From Serpula lacrymans var. lacrymans S7.9 (taxonomy: Eukaryota > Basidiomycota > Agaricomycetes > Boletales > Serpulaceae): 64,000 nt of DNA. The notes beneath the pieces were generated by a model. The model worked only from the letters and a program-made list of their open reading frames with translations, did no database searches and had not been told where the DNA came from. The position numbers and the translations under genes were made by a program. Shown here piece after piece: positions 11,793 through 23,057 of the stretch; position 1 is the first letter of the stretch, and each line of letters starts with the position of its first letter. The stretch covers positions 186,001-250,000 of the forward strand of contig NW_006763295.1 of assembly GCF_000218685.1 (NCBI RefSeq), read 5' to 3'.

Positions 11793-12445
11793 TTTATAAA
11801 CCTGATTTTTGGTAAACCAGGTGGGCTTTCGAAGAGTGAAAGCAAGAAAGGCAAGGACACGAAAAGGCAGCCGAAGGAGATAACGGATGGATGAAAAGTG
11901 TAGCGCTGAGGCGGTGGATGGGTGATAGAACACAGCAGATTATGCAAACAAGAGAGAAGCGACAGAGCCCATTAGGAACAAGGAAATGAACAGGGAAAAG
12001 CAGTGTTGATGCTGATGGTGGTTACTTTCGAAGAGCCAGTGTCGCCTCAGACGACGACAAAGCCCAAGGACGCCCGCCACAGACGCTCGCCATTACCTAA
12101 CCTGCCTTATCCGTACCGCTCTTTTGTTGGTACCCCTGGTGGCTATCCATGCATAATTATCCTTTCGCATCTCAAATAGCTTCAACCATTCAGAAAATTA
12201 ATTTTAACCGGTCATTAACACCCAGAGCACACTATGCAACCATCCAACAGCAATCAATCATACGGGTCGTCATTCATTCAAAAAAACAATCATCCTCAGC
12301 GTGGACCCCTGACCGTGCGAGCCCTTCCCAGCCGTCATCATCGACCAGCCAACATCCATCTCCATCAGCCCTGCTTTCTTGTCCACAGAACAAGGCTCCT
12401 CTCGCTTAGATCAAACTATGATCTATCATATCATCACCGTCAATA
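11793..12445. other. Intergenic, 5' flank of the ankyrin gene and 3' flank of the next gene
   Basis: About 650 bp. It includes pyrimidine-rich stretches and short uninformative frames. No RNA gene, repeat or conserved coding sequence was recognised. Confidence 0.5.
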
Positions 12446-14855
12446 TCACCCTCGCACTGATGCGTTCCGTTCTGTCGAAAAGGACATCGTCCTGTGAAGA
12501 TTAGCAGGCGTCACTCCCGCGTGAAGATGCCGAATATCTGGAGTATGCGAGTGAGACGTTCGCGGCGTACCAGCCACAGTCGATGGCGGCAAAGGCACGC
12601 CAGCACCTGTCAGTCGAGAAGCAGTCGACCGCACAGACCCTGGCGTGCGATAGTAAGGGTCCCCCGAGGCTTTCACCATATTGATCTTCCGTGCAGGAGG
12701 TGTCGTCAGTGAACTGGATATGCTGGAAGACACCGATTCATCTTCAGAGTCAGCGTACTTGGCAGAACGAGGAGGTATAACAGCAGGATGATCGCTTGAC
12801 CCCGATGCAAATACATCATTGTAACCCCCAGGCATGGGTACAGTGGCCGTACTTCCAGTATATTTGCCATTTGATGGTAATCGATGATGGTGTGACCCAA
12901 TCGTCGATGGTGGCAGTGGTACTCCCGCGGCAGTGTACGCTGTATCACCACCGCGCGAATATGGGGAAACAGGTGGTCCCGAGGGAACGAATCCCAACGG
13001 TAGCCCTCCTTCTGGCAGACTCATTGGAATTGTACTAGATGTCGCAGGTAGGGGAACCTTAGAAGGCGTCGTTGGACCTGCGGACGTAGAAGGTAGGGGT
13101 ATAGGACGATTAGCATCCGCTGGGCTGAGCAAACTCGAATGAGGAGTCGTATCCTGGGAATTGTTAGATGCTGGTCGAGACTATGATAAGATGTACATAA
13201 GTTGATTGTTCAAACAGCGCTGGAAATGAAAAGGTACCGCACCGGGGGCACGACAGTTATGTGAACCGAACCGTTCGATACGACACTGGCACGATGGGCT
13301 CTTTGATCAGATGCTCTTTTGGCATTTTGCTTACGAGTAGATGGAAGCGAATCAGATGGTGACCTTGGCCGCTGATAGATATCTTGCCTCGCTCTGTTTT
13401 CTAGTCCACGTGTATCAAGTGCGGCCCTGGTAGGCACTGGTATATGGAAAGCGCCGTGCTAAAATAAAGCATCAGTATAGGTCCTCCGGTCACTGGAATA
13501 GCACAACCAATGACACTCACATCGACCGTGTGCTGTTCCGGGTCGGTAATGATACTACCGTTTATCACCTGACTGGGTGTTCCCTGCGCACTAACCACTT
13601 CCGGGATAACACTCAAGCCACTTGCCCTGCTTCCTCGTGAGGCAGGGGTATACTCTGGCGCGCTGAGAAGTTCTAATTCTGAAGTTCGGCTAGAGTTCAC
13701 AGAATCATTCGATGACCTGCGACGAACGCGGGGCGGACGACGAGGGGTGCCCGAAGCGTACCCATCACTGAAAACCTCTTCCTGGGGCCTCGGCGGTGGT
13801 ACCATGAGAACGCTTTCCATGGGCAGAGGGGGCAGAGGGGGCGTTGGCGTAGTCGTCGAAACCGGTGAGCGAGCATCCGGCGTTGGTGGTGGGCGTGACA
13901 GCTCGTGAGGAGCAGGGAGATGTATCCGTAAGCTATGATCTGCCTCTGGTATCCAACCATCAGTAACAAGATCGACTGAGCTACGATGAGGAGAGAACGC
14001 AGAACTGCGCGTAGGAGGTGGGCGTTCATCTGCAGAAGACGACGCCCCAGGAGCCAAGCCACTTGACTCAAGAGATGAATCACGGTAGCGTTGCGTACCT
14101 CTACCTCTACCCCGAATTTCGGGTGAAGGACCCCGACTATCTATGTATTCTTCCACTTCAATGTCTTCATGCTGAAGAATCTTGTCCAAAACTCGATCTG
14201 CACTTGTTCGGCCTTGGGCATAACCCTTCGAGCGACCATGCAGATAACCGATATCTTTGCCCATCTCAAGACCCTCCTGCATACCCATCTTCCGACCCTC
14301 CTCACGCGCCAAGTTGAGCCTCTTCTCCTCAGTCAATTTCCGTGTTTTGCTCCGCGCTTTAGCAGCATCCTCCTCAGCTTCGCGCCTCCTCCCCTCGACC
14401 GCATCCAAGACCGTCTGAGCCCTAAAAATCTCCTTCTGTGCATTCTCCAGCGCAATCTTGTACAACTCAAGCTCTCCCTTTACACGTGTGCAGTCCTGCT
14501 GCGCTACTATTCTAGCGTCGTTGGCGTCCTTGAAGCGGGCCGTCGCTTCGAGGGCTTTGCGTTCAGCATCGTCTGCACGTCTTCTTTCGCTGTGAAGCTG
14601 GTCTGTCGCGTTGTACAACATCCGCTGGAGTTCTTTTGTCTGAGATTCTTCGAGTAACAAGAGGCGTGCCAGCTCCCGACTTGAGGTCGCTGTGGCATCG
14701 CGTTCGCGAGCTTTGGAACGACGGACCGAAGACCTGACGGAGGCCTTATCCAAAGGGCCATCTAACGGACTCTCTAGCGGGCTATCCGCTAGATCTGAAT
14801 CGTGGGCAGCCTTTGGTAAAGGCGGAGGACTAGAGGGTGAGTCAGAGACATCCAT
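12446..14855 (-). CDS. Coiled-coil, proline-rich protein of unknown function
   Basis: Three exons (14855-13521, 13458-13243, 13153-12446) give 752 residues, all joining in phase 0. The first ~50 residues are acidic and Ser/Pro-rich. Residues about 60-190 are heptad-rich (ARLLLLEESQTKELQRML, then KALEATARFKDAND, then EEDAAKARSKTRKLTEEKRL), a long coiled coil. A Gly/Met-rich segment follows (EGRKMGMQEGLEMGKDIG). The rest is disordered and Pro/Ser-rich. Near the C-terminus a GVPLPPST element occurs twice. No catalytic motif is visible. It starts upstream of the ankyrin gene on the same strand. A cytoskeletal or scaffold role is a guess from composition. Confidence 0.78.
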
Positions 14856-15345
14856 GTGTTCTCAGCGCTTGCAGCTGGGAACATTAATACCCTGGAATGC
14901 GTAGGACACGAGTATCGCACTCACCAGTGTCTTCTTGATTGATGCGGTGAGAATGGAGGATCAGACGTAATACACAAAATATCTAAGAAAAAGACAGTCC
15001 TGCTGGTATTATCCCCCTACAGTTTCCGGAATGCGGTGGGTTATAATAGAAAGAGAACAGACAGTTCTCCAGACTGAAATGCTTTCTGAAGAATGGCCTT
15101 GACTCAAAAGCCCATACAATGGGAGAAAAGTGAATCTTCCCAGTTACGTTACATACAAATCCGAACTTGTGTTGTACGGCATATACCCCTGATTAGGGTT
15201 AGGTCCCTAACATACTAAAACAAACAAAATATAACATATGCTGGTAGCCCTACATGTGTACAGCAATGCGGATAAGAACAACAAAGTGGCTAGTAGAAAA
15301 ACAATGAAAGATTGTCGTGAATGAAACTCTGGCCTAGCTCAGCAA
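14856..15345. other. Intergenic, 490 bp
   Basis: Upstream region of the coiled-coil gene and downstream region of the dipeptidase. I see no coding frame, tRNA or repeat in it. Confidence 0.5.
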
Positions 15346-17299
15346 CTACAGCTCTTGCCTCCAAGGAGGAATGTCCTTTCTCTGGTCATACAAGTCATAC
15401 ACCGGAGCAGCCCCGGACTCTTGTAGTTCTCTCGACACTTGCTCGGCACCAGCAAAGACCCGCAAGAGGTTCCCTCCAGTAAGGCCCGCAAGCTCATACT
15501 TGTTCCACCCACGACTGTACAATTCGGCGATCTACGAGGCGTTAGTACCCGGAACCCCTAAACGAAATCAAATGAATTACCAGTGCTGGATACTTTGACA
15601 CATCTTCCAAGCCCTTCGGCACTTCGGTACCAATTCCATCATAGTCGCTTCCAATGCCAACGCTGTCGCACGGAGGAAAAGTAAAAAGGTTAAATTTGAT
15701 CAAGGTACGCTGCGTGGTCTGACTGACTGTTTCTTCCCGGCAACATTCGCTATATGTTCAACATGGTTGGCGACAGCCTTCACGGTTGCTTTTCCTTCAG
15801 GAGCGACAAAACCGGGAGCAAAGTTGACCTGCACCAAATTATAATGTCAGAATACGTCAGGAAATGGCTATCAGATACAGACCATGACAACACCATCCCG
15901 TTGACCTTTCCCTGTACCGATAAGCCTCAGTACATAATCAGGGACATTACGAGGGACGTTATGAACAGCTCGCGCGGAAGAATGGGACCAGATAACAGGA
16001 GCTTTAGAATACGTCAGGGCCTGGGCAGCAGTGTCGTCCGATGTATGCGAGAGATCAACCAGGACACCAAGTCGGTTCATCTCGTCAATCAATTTTCTCC
16101 CTAAAGCACTGCAAATTGACCGGTGATCAGGTCACATATGATACTGTTTACAGGAGATACAGACCTTAGACCCCAGTGTAGAGGCTCTATACCGTCCATC
16201 ATCCCACACGAGTCGGCAAACGCATTGTGGCAGCTGTGAGTCAGAGTGACGTAGCGAACCCCCAGGGCATGGTACTGGCGAAGCACAGCGATAGAATTAC
16301 CCAGTTGATGGCCCCTGAATATACTGGTCAGAGCGACCTTGATGCAATAGCTGGTTCGATCTCTTACCCTTCAACACCCATGAGACTGGCAATCTTGCCA
16401 TCGCGGATAGACGACCTGATGTCCTCCGTGCCTGTCGCGAACTGGAATGTCTGAAATCGAATTACAAAGTTAACAATACAACACATGAATCCAGTCCAAA
16501 GACTAACATCGGGATATTTTTGGATTAGGAGCTTAGCAGAATCGATTTGCTCGAGTGTGTCCCTAGAGTATGGCATATATGTATGTCAGTTGCAGAATAC
16601 TATACCTTATTATTCGTCGGGACAATACGCACCGAACACGCCAACTGGAAGTAAGGAAGTCGTCGTCGTCCTTGCTATCTTTTGGACATTCAACAAATAC
16701 TGACCTGTAATCATGAACACACAGATTAACTTGATTGTAAGCACTAGCGAAGCAACAAAAAGCTAACCAGAAAAATCCCCCGACCATGCCTTTTCTCAAA
16801 CGTGGAATGTCGACTTGCAAAGGCATAGGGGCTTCGAGGTCTACGGCAGAAACATTGTTGCGGTAACCGAGGCGAACGACATAGGGTAAATCTGCAAAGA
16901 AGCAACAGCATGAAATTACAACTACTAGAATAGACCTCATTTCGATACAACATACCAATGTGACCATCCTAGAAAAAAAGGGGGGAGTTGATTAAAGAAC
17001 ACAAAGATATCAAGGTGATAGGGTCGACGTACAATAACCGGAGCGGACCTCATGATTCTCCTGGCAGCCAGCTCCGGATCCTTGGGCAATCCTCCTGACC
17101 ACGGGAAGTGCGAAAGGAAGTCACTGAATGCGAAGACAAGCACGAGACCGGCCACGAAGAGAAGTATCAACACACTCCAAACCGTGGCACGGACTATCAG
17201 AGCACGAGAACGTGTTTTGTACGCTTCATGTTCGTCGTCGTCGTGAGCATAGTTCCGTTGGCTACCATTTTGAATAAGCGGGTCTGTTTCGCTTTCCAT
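15346..17299 (-). CDS. Membrane dipeptidase (renal dipeptidase, peptidase M19)
   Basis: A zinc dipeptidase that cleaves dipeptides. The ATG at 17299 opens a ~36-residue polar N-terminus ([14 protein letters not shown]) and one membrane helix ([19 protein letters not shown]), so a type II membrane protein is likely. The metal and active-site blocks are spread over several exons: [17 protein letters not shown] (HxD, split by an intron), [56 protein letters not shown] and GIGSDYDGI. All expected His/Asp/Glu positions appear present. The protein ends DIPPWRQEL before TAG at 15348-15346. At least eight short introns, so exact exon ends are not all fixed. A 310-bp gap separates its start from the fumarate reductase stop. 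Confidence 0.88.
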
Positions 17300-17609
17300 G
17301 TTAGCTGATAGCGAAGAGCCAGCTGAGACTATGGTGGTTGACTTCAGGAGGTCTCTGCGTCCTTACAAATCGGGAATCGGAGCCCTTGCGCGTAGGCTCA
17401 TGATCACGTTAGTGCGGCTTTTAAGCTTGCTGCCTGGCGCAGAGGAAACCTCCAGTATTTGAATTGCCTAGAGAGAAGAATTACAATACATGGTTCACAA
17501 ACACGCCGAACACAACAGGTAGGTAATGAGATATATAGATATGCGAAAATGAATCAATGCTGTACAACTTCCTACTTTTGGCGCCCGAGGTACGTACACG
17601 GGAAGTGGT

Positions 17610-19729
17610 CTACTTCTTCAGCGTGCCAATGACAGCATCTGGTGCATATCTTGGGATGACCTGTAACGTGGTATATTTCAGAATGATACGATTGAGCACG
17701 CTCCATAATGCTCACCTTAGGATCGTGCAACATGTTGAATTCCTCGGTAGCATCACGACCGGCATAGAGGATGATAGCTTTCTCTCCTCCAGGGTGGTCT
17801 GGCAAGAACTAAACATGAAGGTGAGACAAAGTCTCTTTTGAGCTGGAGGATGCACAACTTACGTTGGTGACATCTAACACCTGGCCGTTAACAATGACCC
17901 AGATATCCTCCTTCTTGTTGTGCTTAGCAACATCAGCTGACGTGAACTCCTTCGATGGTGCGGAAGAACTGCTGGCTGGTTTCGGCGCTGGTTGTGAAGA
18001 TGCTGGCTTCGACTCCAGGTGACCAGCAAGAGAACCCAAGCGGCCTCCCGCCTTTTCGACAGCAGCGGCAGTTGTTTGCAGGAGGTATGCAGCAGCAGAA
18101 TCGCCTGATACTCGTCCAAATACTACACAACCCAATAGTGATGATCCTCCAAGACGGTTGGCACCATGTACACCACCAGCAACCTCGCCAGAAGCGAAAA
18201 GACCAGGTATAGGCTTGCCCTTCGAGTCAACGACTCGGGATTCTGGGTCAATTTCAAGACCACCCATGGTGTAATGGAGTACAGGGGTCATCACGGCAAC
18301 GTTGAAGTAGTCGTTCATACTCCACTCTCCTGATGAGAAGAACTAAACGCAATAGACTTAAATTCCTGGATCGAGTATATAGAACAAGATATATTACCTT
18401 CTTTCCGAAAGGATCTTTCTTAGCCTTGACGCCGGCATTGTAGGTGTCGAAGGTTTTCTTAAGAACTTCTGGCTTCAAGCCCATATCCTTCGCCAAAGCT
18501 TCACCGCTCTCAAACCTCTTCATGAGACCACGGCCAACGTAGTGCTTGCAGTGCCATTCAATCTCGCTCGAAGCTTGACCGTTCAAGATAAGTCTGACGG
18601 GGTACTAGGCGCAAAGTCAATACACAAACTACAATGGCAAAGATTGTAAACCTTACCTTGCCGTTCTCCCAGATCTTTCCAGTGACGAAGTCACGGTGCT
18701 GCAACTCGTCAACGAAACGCTGGCCTTCGTTATCGAGAAGCAGACCACCGACACCACGGAGTGCCTCTGCAGCCAAGAACTTGACCTTTGCATCTGGCTC
18801 GTTGGGGTCCACGAGACCGGTAGGGTGAACCTGAACCTTCTCCAGATCGATTGCGCTAGCACCAATGGCCATGGCCATCTTTTGGCCATCACCGGTACAA
18901 TGGTCACCGTTAGTGGTGGGAAGCGCGTAGTATTCAGGACGATGTTTCTTCAATAGGGAATCAGAGGTGAAGTCGGCAGCATAACCACCGGTAGCAAGGA
19001 TGACGGGACCGTAAGCAGTCTCAATCTTTCCATTACGCTCGTACTCAGCACCAATAACGCCGCCGCTCTCATCTTTCACGAGCTTGGTGACACGAGACTT
19101 CTTGTAAATCTTTACGCGCTCGGGGTCGCTAACGGACAAATCCTCAAGACGCTCCATCTGAGCGTAGGTGATAACCTAGAAGTCGTTGTACATTGTAAGT
19201 ATACCTTACAGATATATTATCTCCAGACACGTACCATACCCGGGAATTGGGCATTACCACGATGCGTACGAGGTTGGCTGTGACCACCAAGACGAGCAAC
19301 CTTGGAAAGATCAAGACCAAACTTGTCTTGCAGCCAGTTGACGGCATCACCGGAGCGACCGGTCAATACACGAATGAGATCATCCCGAGCGAGATCACGA
19401 GCCTGTGGAAATGAGATGAATATCACAAGTGTGTCATAAATGAGCGCAGTCACATACAGATTTCTTTGTATCTTCGAAGAAGATTTTGGCATTGTCTGGG
19501 ATGCCATTCTCTACCTGAGTTTGGGTTCCGGCACCGTTAATACCAGAGGTAGCCTTTGTGGAGTTACCGCCCATGAAACTGAAGACGGAGATTAGAAACT
19601 GATATCACTCGACCACATTGCCACGCACCCTTGTTTGTCTAGGAGCAAAACATTTGCACCACGCTCAAGAAGGGTGTGAGCAGCAGAGAGACCGGCGAGA
19701 CCGCCACCTACGACGATGACCTGAGCCAT
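17610..19729 (-). CDS. Soluble fumarate reductase (OSM1/FRD-type) fused to cytochrome b5 domain
   Basis: A flavoprotein that reduces fumarate to succinate, helping reoxidise FADH2/NADH when oxygen is low. The start is the ATG at 19729, giving MAQVIVVGGGLAGLSAAHTLL, a classic FAD-binding fold. Further blocks: ILATGGYAADF, HPTGLVDPNEPDAKVKFLA, RFVDELQHRDFVTGKI (catalytic Arg region), LHYTMGGLEID and GLFASGEVAGGVHGANRLG. After a ~40-residue Ser/Pro/Ala linker comes a cytochrome b5 domain: FTSADVAKHNKKEDIWVIV, then FLPDHPGGEKAIILYAG with the HPGG heme ligand. The C-terminus (VIPRYAPDAVIG) sits in a last exon. No N-terminal presequence is visible, so the product is probably cytosolic. Confidence 0.88.
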
Positions 19730-20230
19730 TTGGGTATGATAGAAAACAAAGATTGGGAAGTAGTGGAGGTAAGGAAGGAAGATGGGACCGCGTCGGGCGA
19801 GCGTCTCCCGAGAGAAATACTTATACCGACAGCCAATCACAAGGTTAGGGTTGCCGGACTTAGGCATGTGATATCTTTATCACGCCGCTTGGGACGGCAC
19901 CGGACATCGCCGGTTATCCCACCTGCTCGGCCGGCGTTCGCGGGGTGGAATCGCTGTCCTCCGTTAGTCTTGCCGTCAATGTCCCCCCGCTCCGTCCGTC
20001 CGTATTTGGTGTTCACTGTCTTTACCATATGTTATTCACTTCAATGTCTCAAAAGCTACATCAAGGAAATATACTTTCTATTAGCTTCCCCATGTATAGA
20101 GCTTGTTGGTGGTACTCCACAGGACATGAATGGTATAATGCAGTAATTACACAGTGCGTGTGAGAAGAGCTTTCTCAAAGGCTCTTTCCCCTGATCCGCT
20201 CTCGAGGTCTATTTCGACCACAGCCAAAAA
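19730..20230. other. Intergenic, 500 bp
   Basis: 5' flank of the fumarate reductase and 3' flank of the kinase gene. GC-rich near 19850-19990. No gene or RNA recognised. Confidence 0.5.
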
Positions 20231-21487
20231 CTACACTCCGTATGCCAGTAATTCTTCGAGGCATCTTTCTACAATTTCAGACATAGACATCTGAGCACCT
20301 TCTAACAGGATTAGTTTATCCACCGTCCCCTTTAGCTTTCCTTTTTCCACGTCCCCATTCTCGAAAATGTGCTGGTGAGCATCCACATACGCCGGGTAGG
20401 CGATGCCGTCCCAGTAAAATGGCGGATCCTTCCAGAGCGTACCCTCTAGTGTAACAAGTGACTCTCCAAGCGGGCAGCCGTGGAGAGATGGGCGTGTGGA
20501 CAAAGAGTGGGCGTTGTGGGGTTAAGGTGGGTACGCAACAATTCAATTGGTGGAGCAAGGGAATTAGAAGTGCACAGTGAACATGGAGGGAACGGAGAGG
20601 AGAGCGAGTCAGCCGTCGAATGATATTCGAAAATAGAGCGGAGCAAGTAAATGTTTTTTGATCATTCTCACCTGCAGTGAAGTACCCAGAGCGCTCTTCT
20701 CTACGGCTTTTCAGTAAGTCACGTGGAACCCGTAACATGAAACGAATATCGAATTGATCTATCACGTCCTGCAATCGAACAGTTCAGCAGCTCGCCGTCA
20801 ATTGAATCCGAGTCCTTTGATCTTACTTGATCCCAATACAGTAGAAATCCATCTACTAATCCCCAAACTACTTCCTCGCCTTCTGCTTCCTTCTGATTTT
20901 GTACATTCTCGAAGACTTTCTTCCACTTGGAGAACGTCTCGTCCGAAACAGATACGTCCCGCTGTTCGTTCAAGTGATCGTGACTCTGGTAATCGGGCGG
21001 GATCTTCCCTGAACGTTTGACTTCTTTTAGAACAGAAGCGAGTCTTGGCCATTCGATTGCTCCTGCGGCAGAATCCCAATCTTCAACTTGATATATGGGG
21101 TGAATGGGAAGCGAGCCTTGTTGAGGCTGGTGCGTGCTTGTCAAACCTGATCAATTATTTTTCAGGAAAGTTATCTCACTGACAGCAAAATCCTATTTTC
21201 AAAAACCACTATCAATACACAAAAGCATCGCGTGAAAGCAGAGTAAACTTCGTTACGCACGTCCTGGTGTATGATCACGCTATTGGGTAATATTCGTTTC
21301 AAATGTTTTGCCAGAGTCGTCTTCCCAGAACATGAGGCCCCTCTGATGATAAGAAGATAAGCGTTAAAATTGCCTGTGGGACACCCATGATCATGATACA
21401 CCGCAGAAATATTTCTTACCCAACCCCAACAAGGATGACTCTAGTTTTTTTGTTTTCAGCTTGCTCACTCGCCACGTCTCCTGCCAT
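20231..21487 (-). CDS. NRK1: Nicotinamide riboside kinase
   Basis: Phosphorylates nicotinamide riboside to NMN in the NAD+ salvage pathway. The ATG at 21487 opens MAGDVASEQAENKKTRVILV. An intron then splits the P-loop, which reads GGASCSGKTTLAKHL once joined. Next come SVIIHQD (start of the HQDD motif), IYQVEDWDSAAGAIEWPRL, SHDHLNEQ, WGLVDGFLLYWDQ, FDIRFMLRVPRDLLKSRR, LWKDPPFYWDGIAYPAYV and HQHIFENGDVEKGKLKG. The order and spacing match fungal NRK proteins. The junction after HQD is unclear: the only in-frame splice I find (donor GTAACG near 21264) yields HQDV rather than HQDDF. Stop TAG at 20233-20231. Confidence 0.85.
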
Positions 21488-21881
21488 TTGTATATTCTCT
21501 GATTATCGAGTTGGTTTTAGGCGTCTCTGAAGTGGTCTGGGACTTACATTAACGCTCGTGCGAGTCTACACAGGAAGACAAGGAGAGATGACTCTTTAGA
21601 GCTCTTTCAAGTTAGTCACCGTGACAGTACTGAGATAAGATAAGACCGACGGAAATTTGCGCAAACTCCGCGCCACTCTCCATTTCTTCATGTTCTCTTC
21701 ATCGATGTCGACTTCTTCAGACAGGATGTCGACCAAACTCTCGAATGGGCGAAACCCAAGCTTTTACGAGTTTTCTGTGAGGTTTATCGCGACTGCAGCC
21801 TGAAATATCGGGATATGTTGACAGATAATCGAATCAACGTACAGGAGATAAGAATACGTGGTCATGCAATTATTTGTGCGG

Positions 21882-22717
21882 TCATGTATGTTTCTCTGCT
21901 CTCTTCTTTACATCGTCTGCTGTTTCTGCAACTTTCTCTGCTCCGTTTCTCTTGGACTCGTCAGCCTTATTCTTTCCCCACCCTAACACATTCCATCCAG
22001 AGTTCTTCGCCTGCTCTGCTCTTTCAGCCATCGAGTCCTTGGTTTCTTCGTACGTTTTCTCCGACTTGTTTCTTGCATCTGCTATGGACTGTTCTGCAGC
22101 ACTCTTGTAACTGCCAAGTTTTCCTTGTGCTTCATTGGCAGCCGAACGAGCTCGTTCGGATAGCTCATTGGTAGTATCTTCGGCGCGCCCCTTTGAGGCA
22201 GCATATTTCTCCTGCGCAGAGGCCTGCAATATGATCGTTTCAACAATCGTTCATTGTGTTTCGTACAGCGGACGAAACCTACCTTGGTTTCATCATATGT
22301 TTTCTGACCCTCTTTGAGAGCCTCTTCTGCTCTGGACTTGCCTGCATCGGTGACTTCTCGCGCCTTCTGTTTCATTTCTCGCTCCTCCCTCTTCTTTCGT
22401 TCATTGAGATCCACATCTGCACGAGAATAGTAATAATACACCCCGCCGATGGCAGCAGCGAGACCTCCTGTTATGAGCCATACATTGTTGCTGCTGCTTC
22501 CACCTGGTGGAGTGGAACCTAACTTCGATTGTGGGTTTGGGGCGCTTTGACCTGACGGAGGGGGAGGTACGGTTGCAAATGTGCGAGATGCCTGTATAAA
22601 ATGGTGAGGGTGAGATGCATCATGGATAAAACGTGTACTGACGACTGGCACGGAGAGTCTAGACACTGAGCTTGGTCTGGAGAGTGCGGTGAGGCGAAAT
22701 GCTTGTGAGCGGAACAT
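21882..22717 (-). CDS. Mitochondrial LEA-like / apolipoprotein-like helical protein
   Basis: The ATG at 22717 gives MFRSQAFRLTALSRPSSVSR, an Arg/Ser-rich mitochondrial presequence. A Pro-rich segment and one membrane helix follow (VWLITGGLAAAIGGVYYYY). The rest is a charged, Ala/Lys/Glu-rich amphipathic helix with 11-mer-like repeats (KSRAEEALKEGQKTYDETK, YKSAAEQSIADARNKSEKT, AERAEQAKNSGW), as in LEA group 3/4 proteins. These are linked to stress protection of membranes. An intron splits ...TYDETK from ASAQEKY. A second short intron (about 22642-22593, donor GTCAGT) is likely within the presequence region. It is transcribed away from the glucosaminidase gene. The family assignment is by composition. 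Confidence 0.75.
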
Positions 22718-23057
22718 TGTATGTTTTATGGGAATAAGAAATTGATAAGTGGGTTTTGATTACAGCGTGTTCAGATGCGACTGGCTTTTATATTACAGAC
22801 TCTTGAGGTGTGTTTCTTATAACTTGCTGCTTCAATGACGACAGGTGTACGGCTATGACGTCGGGTCATGTCACGTGAACACACCGTCTCACAGGTCACG
22901 TGCGTGCCCATACCGAGCCGACACAAGTGGTTCGCGTGGTTCGGCATGGTTCGCACATAATACGGTATAGCTTCGCCGCAACTACATAGACCATCATTGA
23001 TGATGTGAAAGCCAAGATGAACAAACAATCTTGGGCTCGAGTGGTGTGTAACTAACC
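22718..23057. promoter_or_regulatory. Divergent promoter with two CACGTG E-boxes
   Basis: This 340-bp region separates the LEA-like gene (minus) from the glucosaminidase gene (plus). It carries two palindromic CACGTG boxes at 22872-22877 and 22897-22902, 25 bp apart, both preceded by T. CACGTG is the core site of bHLH regulators such as Cbf1, Pho4 and SREBP-like factors. Which factor binds is not shown. Confidence 0.55.
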
